Positions 19,270-25,000 of a DNA stretch of 25,000 nt are shown piece after piece. A program made the position numbers and the translations under genes. Source of the stretch: Owenia fusiformis (taxonomy: Eukaryota > Annelida > Polychaeta > Sabellida > Oweniidae); NCBI GenBank assembly GCA_903813345.2, contig CAIIXF020000193.1, forward strand, positions 1-25,000, in the 5' to 3' direction. Numbering within the stretch: the first letter of the stretch is position 1; the number at the start of each line of letters is the position of its first letter. The notes under the pieces were generated by a model, which saw only the letters and a program-made list of their open reading frames with translations, made no database searches and was not told the origin of the DNA.

Positions 19270-19421
19270 ATTATAGGATATCCTATGATTTTGAGGAATA
19301 TCATTTTTATCTACGAGGTGATATTGATATCTGCACGAGAGAGCGAAGCGAACGAGTGCATATATCAATATCACCGAGTAGATTAAAATGATATTCTGAA
19401 AAAAAATCATAGGATGTTCTT
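19270..19421. mobile_element. Palindromic MITE, family A, abutting the exon 2 acceptor
   Basis: ATAGGATATCCTATGATTTT at the left is mirrored by AAAAATCATAGGATGTTCTT at the right. The inner ATATCATTTTTATCTACGAG...TGATATTGATAT arms are mirrored around the GAGCGAAGCGAACGAGTG core (19341-19358). The left end touches the polypyrimidine tract of the peptide gene's exon 2, so the branch point probably lies in the element. Confidence 0.75.
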
Positions 19422-19693
19422 ATTATCCTACACTTACAAGGAGTGTACTGAATGTATAATATCATTGTAAAATTAATTCCATGCCAAATAGAGTCAATTT
19501 GGCGGGAAATCAACAAGCGGAGTATATCGTCACAATATCCTCCGCATATTGGGTTTTCCGGAGTATATCGTCACGATATCCTCCGCCCGGAGTATATCGT
19601 TACGATATCCTCCGGATATTCATTTTGCCAATAAATATCAAATTTATTTTTTCATGTTATTATACATTTAGTACACTAAGTGTAGGATAATAA
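19420..19693. mobile_element. Non-autonomous DNA element with 17-bp perfect terminal inverted repeats and three internal hairpins
   Basis: TTATTATCCTACACTTA at 19420-19436 is perfectly mirrored at 19677-19693, and similarity continues inward (GTGTACT-AATGTATAATA). The interior holds three tandem near-palindromes of the form CCGGAGTATATCGTCACGATATCCTCCG at 19518-19544, 19558-19585 and 19587-19615. It lies directly against, or inside the edge of, the family A MITE. No coding capacity. Confidence 0.75.
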
Positions 19694-19869
19694 ATGGTAT
19701 CTTGACAGGCAACATATTTCATATTATCATCAAGTTAGAACCATAACTGGTTTTGATCATTTTTCATCAACCTTTTCCATAAGATTTGAAATCGAGTCTT
19801 CCATTTATAGCGCGTTTTTAAAACCTATGTTTGATTCTAATTTCTTTATTGCGATTATTTGGAGATTTA

Positions 19870-20575
19870 TGACAAAGAATTGGTATCGATATGGCAAACT
19901 GAACTGAACACATGTTTCTCTTAAATTGATCATCAAAAAGTTATGAAAATTTTACACATCGTCAATTTAATGATCATCTTTTGAATGGTAACGATTTAAT
20001 TTGAAAAAACATGGTATATAATTTTAGAAAACACATCAGATACGTCTTTTATTCTCGGTATCACATGTTGGAACATCTATCCGAACCCCATTGGAACAAA
20101 ATAACATACACAACGTGTTTATATCTCTCACTACTTTAATTGTACGAAGGAAAGTTTGATTGATTTTAAAAAGTATCTTGTCTATGAAATAAAAGCTCAA
20201 CTTTAATTTTGACTCTATTTTGGGTTTTTTTGTTTTACTTTTTTTGAATACTTTTTGTTAAATCAACCAAACTTTTCTTTTATTACTATATTATCGAGAG
20301 GAAAATGCTGTATGTACTATTTTGTTCTTACAAGGTTCGGAAAGATCTTTTATTTCATTCTCAAAAATTGGTAGAAAGGAACAAAAAACAAAAATTATTT
20401 ACAAAAACAATTATATAAAATATACATAAATAATTTTTGCAATAAATTGTTGACAATCAGTGACAATTACATAAAGGACAATGTTTTTTACAGAATGTTT
20501 TTATAATTGGTTTGTGAGAAAAACAATGTTGAATTCAGTTCGCCATATCGATACCAATCCTTGGTGAATTTTCAA
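19870..20575. mobile_element. About 700-bp fold-back element in intron 1 of the peptide gene
   Basis: ATTGGTATCGATATGGC at 19879-19895 is perfectly mirrored at 20542-20558. Inner arms AAAGTTTGATTGATTTTAAA (20151) and TTAAATCAACCAAACTTT (20258-20275) share the same centre near 20215. Intervening arm sequence is diverged. Confidence 0.6.
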
Positions 20576-20652
20576 ATCGTCAAGTATAAACAGAAATAGA
20601 CACTCAGTTGCCAATCCTATGTGGATGTACCTCATTAAAAAAGTTCACGTAC

Positions 20653-20709
20653 CTTGATAATATTTCGACTTCTCTACTGTCTCTTGTTGCTACAATGTCA
20701 GTGAATGTG
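20653..20709 (-). other. Candidate 5' UTR exon of the small peptide gene
   Basis: Running minus-ward from a start about 30 bases after the TATA box, this stretch ends in ATTATCAAG followed by GTACGTGA, an excellent splice donor at 20652. Exon 2 has an acceptor one base before its ATG, so an upstream untranslated exon is required. The start position is approximate. Confidence 0.5.
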
Positions 20710-20733
20710 CGATATCAGAACAGCGCTGGTTTG

Positions 20734-20739
20734 TATATA
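20734..20739 (-). promoter_or_regulatory. Candidate TATA box of the small peptide gene
   Basis: The minus strand reads CTTATATAC, about 25-30 bases before the inferred start of the UTR exon. The plus strand also reads TATATAAGC, so direction is inferred from the exon chain. Confidence 0.5.
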
Positions 20740-20768
20740 AGCATTTAAACAGTGATAAAAACATCCGT

Positions 20769-20793
20769 GACAGCCACTGACAGCCACTGACAT
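20769..20793 (+). repeat. Short tandem repeat (TGACAGCCAC units)
   Basis: Just over two copies of an 11-bp unit lie 30 bases upstream of the peptide gene's TATA box on the minus strand. It may be fortuitous. Confidence 0.6.
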
Positions 20794-20906
20794 CCCGTAT
20801 TTGAAGAGCAATTTTGAATAATAAGTCACTATAAAAAAAAGCTAAATTGATAGTAATGATAATCAGGTTCAGAAAAACTCATAGATCTGCTTTTTTACAC
20901 AGGCTC

Positions 20907-21074
20907 CTAGACTTCCACAACGCAGACATCCGTTCCGACCTCGCAAACCACGTTCCTTGCACCCGGACCAGGGTTTTCACATCTATCGAACTTATTTCTC
21001 CACATCATTATTTCCCACATCGCCCTTGCACATCGCGAACAATTTGCACATGGGACATCCGGGTATGTGGGATT
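20907..21074 (-). CDS. Probable last exon of an unknown Cys-rich protein
   Basis: On the minus strand a TTCATTTTGCTCACAG acceptor precedes 55 codons and TAG (20907-20909), entering in phase 0. The peptide begins NPTYPDVPCANCSRCA and has six Cys in total, four of them in its first half, with a MWEIMMW segment and the ending CEVGTDVCVVEV. Even Cys number, GC content above the surroundings and the splice site argue for real, probably secreted, coding sequence. I do not recognise the family. Upstream exons were not found in the window. It ends about 170 bases upstream of the small peptide gene's TATA box. A chance frame remains possible. Confidence 0.45.
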   Translation of the reverse strand, partial: NPTYPDVPCANCSRCARAMWEIMMWRNKFDRCENPGPGARNVVCEVGTDVCVVEV

Positions 21075-21740
21075 CTGTGAGCAAAATGAAGCACCCGTCC
21101 GCTTACTTACCCCTACATTGTACTTGACACCCAAACACCGTAATGTAAAAAAACAAATTTTACGTCATTTCACTGCGAAGTTTGATCTCATTTATTCTTA
21201 GAACAGTGTAATACCTCGGTACCAATTTGAATCGAACTTTGAGAGATTTTACCTTTTGACCTTTACTGCTTCATTGTTTTTTAGAATGAAGTATGACTTG
21301 CTTAACAAATTGAACATTCGTGAAGCATATATGCCCCGAGGATGGTGGTTTCAGTGATAACAGCATTGATTGCGATAAGAACGATTTTAGTATGCATTTT
21401 GCAAATTTATTCTAATTTTCGAATACATAATTAGAAACATTATATTTTTTTATTCTTGTGTCTGAAATGTGTCTTTTTTCGATATGCTAGTCACGTTGTA
21501 TACCACACGATGCATATCATTAATGTGAAGCCGTTTAGTTGATCTTGCTTCTTACAAGTGGACGTGTGCATTTATTACACAAACACGTAACAAGTTACAC
21601 GGAACAAACGTAATGGGATACATTTACAATGTAGCTTTGCCTCGTGGTACCTGAGAAAATTGCAAGCAACATGTACATGAGGTGTACATTAGACATTATT
21701 TCCTTTCACGTTAGATCATCCGAAAAATCACTCCATATGG

Positions 21741-21781
21741 CGTCGTTTCGGCACCGAAACGACGACGAAACGGTGCCGAAA
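21741..21781. repeat. Two overlapping, mutually exclusive hairpins
   Basis: CGTCGTTTCGG (21741-21751) pairs perfectly with 21754-21764. TTTCGGCACCG (21746-21756) pairs perfectly with 21771-21781. The two stems share bases and cannot form together. Confidence 0.7.
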
Positions 21782-22110
21782 TGTTTAAATTCTGTGAATA
21801 AATGTGATAACAATTCCAGACCCATACCTGTAAAACGTCACTTATTCAATATAAGGACTACAATTTGAACTCATCAAACATTTCACTGGCAAGGGACATA
21901 TCTTTGCCATCACAGGGGAAATAGGCAACACATATATACATTGAGATACGTTTCTTTTTAAGGCATATCCAATAACTTTCATGATAATTTACAAAGTAAA
22001 TAGTTTTTAATAGCATAGCGACATCTTTGTTATCTTACTATAACTGATTATTAGCGCATGCGTATTTTCATTCGATTTACACGTAGTCATAGTTGAGTAA
22101 AGCTTTTTCC

Positions 22111-22145
22111 ACACCCTCCCACCCAATTTATGGGTGGGAGGGTGT
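22111..22145. repeat. Perfect 15-bp hairpin with 5-base loop
   Basis: ACACCCTCCCACCCA at 22111-22125 is perfectly mirrored at 22131-22145 around ATTTA. Confidence 0.9.
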
Positions 22146-22156
22146 AAGGGCAGACC

Positions 22157-22303
22157 ATGACCTACGAACTATTTGCCTCTATTGGAGGAAGAAGGGCACC
22201 TGGATTCCTTGTGTTCAAGCTGGTTACAGCCGTAACATCGGACAGAGGAGGGGTGCGAGCAAGTACTGGCCAAGTGGGAAGATTATATTCCAATGGTGTT
22301 TAA
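22157..22303 (+). other. Short coding-like patch, possible repeat or transposon remnant
   Basis: A GC-rich stretch is open on the plus strand from ATG 22157 (48 codons, including FASIGGRRAPGFLVFK) and also open on the minus strand at 22162-22299 (including LSDVTAVTSLNTRNPGALL). Both readings look protein-like. I cannot tell which strand, if either, was coding. Confidence 0.3.
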
Positions 22304-22880
22304 ATTTGATTATCCATTTTCCCATTGATATGAAAATTGGTCAATTGAACACAATAGACTATTCTCTATATTTATGGAAAAATAGATGGCAGCCCTTTCC
22401 ACACCAGTATTTTTTGATGCATCAATATGTTGCGTTTTGAGACACAGTTAGCCTCTTAAAAGGAAAATGTAATTCATTCGTGGCTCATCTTTACTATCCG
22501 AAATTGGTGCGATCACTACGTATAGGGTGTATATCTTTCGGGTACATGGGAACCCTTCCTTCGTACTAAATCAATTAGTTCTAATTCATAATCAAAATGA
22601 AGGAACAGTTTCATAGCTTTTAAATGTTTGATATTTTTATTTGAAATCGAATGCATTATGACAAGATCTCAAACAACCCTCCCGGCGTAAAAGTCTCATA
22701 CAATACATGTCAACACATTCATCATAAGAGTGAATCATTCCAGCCCTAAAACAGCAACAAACTTGTTCGTCATGGTTATGCATTATAACAACAATAGTGT
22801 GAACATCTACCCTTCAGTCCATCGGGTCTGTCTGTAAATATCCCGCGTGTTTTGACGTGGAGATTGGATTTGGAATAAAA

Positions 22881-23040
22881 AACAACAGAATATATTACAA
22901 ATTTTTAATTCTATTGAGGTGAATACCTGTGCATCTTTCACAAGTGATTCCACGAAGCCCAAAGCGCTAGTGGAATATCATCTTGTGAAAGTGTCACAGG
23001 TATTCACCGAAAATAGAATTAAGAAGTTGTTATATTATTC
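22881..23040. mobile_element. Fold-back MITE
   Basis: TTAATTCTATT...GGTGAATACCTGTG..CTTTCACAAG..ATTCCAC on the left is mirrored by GTGGAAT...CTTGTGAAAGTGTCACAGGTATTCACC...AATAGAATTAA on the right. The loop is short (CGAAGCCCAAAGCG). The outer AACAACAGAATATATTA is mirrored imperfectly. About 160 bp, non-coding. Confidence 0.75.
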
Positions 23041-24851
23041 ACTGTTGTATTCCTTACTCACATTAATAGAATAACAAACTATTGATGTCTAATTAATCAT
23101 GACTCCCGGGTATTATTAAAATTACACCGGACTAAGTCGTGACTGGTGAATATAATTTGTTATACCATGGTCAGAGCAATATCAGGTATACAATAGCAAG
23201 TGATAAATCACATATGTGGGACAGGGACGATATCAGGGATGATATCGGGATTAGAGGGATGATATCAGGGATGATATTGATATCATCCAGTGTTAATTAA
23301 AAAAATTCATTTTCCCCCAAATTTCTTTTTAATAATAGTAATAAATAGCCAGCATAATTTTAAAAATATTTTATGGAAACAAGTTGACATAAATATGTGT
23401 CACAAAATGGAAACCTCAGGATATTTGAAGGCAACATTAAAATGTTGGACGTTACAGCCTAAGTGAGATTATTACAGGGTGTAAAAAGTTTTATTTTTGG
23501 AGGGAGCCGGTGCATGATATTTTAACAAGAAATATTAGGAACTTTCACTTAAGGCTGCTAAATCTCGGACAAAATAATCCACCCCACGTAATGGCAAAGA
23601 CAATAGTTATTCTGCAGGAATTTGATTGAAAATGGCACAGTCGTCAAATAATTTCTTCAAGTAAAGACACTAAGCAGATTTACAAATATTCGAAAAATAT
23701 AGATAGATTTTATAAATAGATTTTGTTTTACTTTATCAAAAATATCTAGAAATATTTCTGGGTAGTATAGCGTATCGCCCCATTACAAAAAACTCATTTG
23801 ACCCTCAAGGTTTTAAAGGAACAAATAGTGATTTTCAAGTATTTTCAACTACTATTACGGAGTTTTAAAGCTGTTTTGGGTGAGAAAAATGATTTTATAC
23901 CCCAACCTCTGATTTTAAGGGGAAATAATTCAGGGATAATTCTCAAAAATGTAATAAAATATTTCTCCTTAATGTTGGTGAATCTTATGTTGCTACAAGC
24001 TAAATATGTTATGTTATAATCTCATAAGTTGTTTAAATGAGAGCTGCAAGGAAAAGTATGTATTTAGCCCTTTAATGTCGAAACATGTACATATTCATCT
24101 TTTGAATAGCCATATATTTTGATGATCAGTATTTTTGTAAATTCTGCTTGTATTTTATTGTATTGATATTGTACTTTATTGTGTTTATTGTACACTTATA
24201 CATTTAAAATAGCAACAAAAAAGAATAATTAAACAACATTCTTCCTTTCCAGGAAAGATGATGAATTGAAAACAAATCAAGGAGAAAGATGATTTTTGCC
24301 TGAATACATGTAGACATTACTTGTGTCATACAGGAATCACCAATTAAGGAAAACATTAACGAATATAAAGATTTAACCCCGGGGATTCAACTTAATATTA
24401 AAAATATTCAAAGAAGAATTTGTGAGTTTTGACACTTTTGAAAAAATGATCGCAAAGTCAGAAAAGGGCTTCTTACTGGCAATACGCCACCTTTTTGTTT
24501 GAAATTACATGTTATGGTTTTTACTTCTTAGAGATTAAACAGCGTTAATGTTAAAAATAAATAATGCACATTTTCGACATTTTTTGGAAAAATGTGGTCC
24601 TCCAGCACATTCCCATGAAGAGACATCCCCATCCCGTGTATGTGCAATTAATCGATCATAATACGAATTTTCGAACAGATGTATATCGTGGGGCTTGGTA
24701 TAAACATTTCCTGTAAATCGCCACTCCATTTCCTACTTCTAGTGCACTGGACGAAACGCTTAGTACAGACCAGGTATTGTATCGATGAATAAATACCGGG
24801 TGAAATATTGACTTTATTTAAGGACTGGACTCAGTGTATTGTGTGTTAAAT

Positions 24852-24938
24852 CATTCCTCTTGAAGGTGTTCTTTTCAAATCTTTGCATGGCCGTGCAGTG
24901 GGAATGCAAAGTTTAGGATACAACACCTGAGTGGAATG
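24852..24938. mobile_element. Short fold-back element
   Basis: CATTCCTCTTGAAGGTGTT...CTTTGCA is mirrored by TGCAAAG...AACACCTGAGTGGAATG. The loop is TGGCCGTGCAGTGGGAA. About 87 bp, non-coding. Confidence 0.65.
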
Positions 24939-25000
24939 AATCAGCCACAAGTCTTGGGCTAAATTCTTTTCACACATTGCAAAATATAAAAAATACGAGA

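Larger units (their letters stand above)
21075..25000. other. Gene-poor region
   Basis: Apart from the hairpins and fold-backs listed separately and the coding-like patch at 22157-22303, I see no supported gene. A 64-codon minus-strand frame at 24535-24729 (starting MEWRFTGNVYTKPHD) has coding-like composition but no clear splice sites. The frame at 23798-24019 is unremarkable. A GGGATGATATC-type short repeat lies at 23225-23290. Confidence 0.4.

Noticed and set aside
20847-21080. Plus-strand 77-codon frame
   Set aside because: The opposite strand has the splice site and an even Cys pattern; the plus frame looks like its shadow.
24535-24729. 64-codon minus-strand frame as an exon
   Set aside because: Composition is coding-like, but I found no strong donor or acceptor and no family resemblance.
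1-25000. tRNA, rRNA or CRISPR features
   Set aside because: No B-box-like sequence with a fitting cloverleaf, no rRNA-like segments, and no regularly spaced direct repeats were seen by eye.

Overview
The window looks like nuclear DNA of a marine invertebrate, most likely a lophotrochozoan and probably a bivalve mollusc. Supporting signs are a galaxin-type di-cysteine matrix protein split by a spliceosomal intron, AT-rich intergenic DNA, decayed non-LTR retrotransposon pieces, and many short fold-back elements with a GAGCG-AGCG-CGAGTG type core. The species cannot be named from sequence alone.

Layout. (1) 302-5851, plus strand: the 3' part of a galaxin-like gene. Two exons (302-524 and 1411 onward) join in phase and carry about 29 CC pairs. 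The galaxin frame ends at a single UGA (2690-2692) followed directly by CUAG, the best-known metazoan stop-readthrough context. The same frame then stays open for 1052 more codons (2693-5848), encoding an Asn/Ser/Arg/Gly/Gln-rich, repetitive protein with no signal peptide of its own. I read this as a galaxin matrix protein with a giant conditional C-terminal extension, and it is the most interesting system in the window. (2) 5852-8430: repeat-rich intergenic DNA with half MITEs, fold-backs and an ORF1-like retrotransposon scrap. (3) 8786-9730, minus strand: an intronless class A GPCR whose frame continues 39 codons past its UGA. (4) 9731-14290: mostly intergenic, with the 3' end of a 5'-truncated LINE (11681-12392). 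(5) 14309-20740, minus strand: a small three-exon gene pieced together by hand. It has a TATA box and a 5'UTR exon, then a signal-peptide/propeptide exon (19139-19257), then a last exon (14324-14423) encoding an acidic CX3C-X9-CX3C mature peptide with an AATAAA just after the stop. Both coding exons meet at a matching phase 2 junction. Its introns are filled with fold-back DNA, including a 3.6 kb imperfect inverted repeat (15470-19112). (6) 20907-21074, minus strand: a probable last exon of another Cys-rich protein. (7) 21075-25000: few genes, several hairpins and fold-backs, and one short coding-like patch.

Together the window holds one matrix protein gene, one receptor, at least one and perhaps two secreted Cys-rich peptide genes, and a dense population of palindromic mobile DNA. 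No operon logic applies. Nothing in the sequence directly links the functions of these genes.
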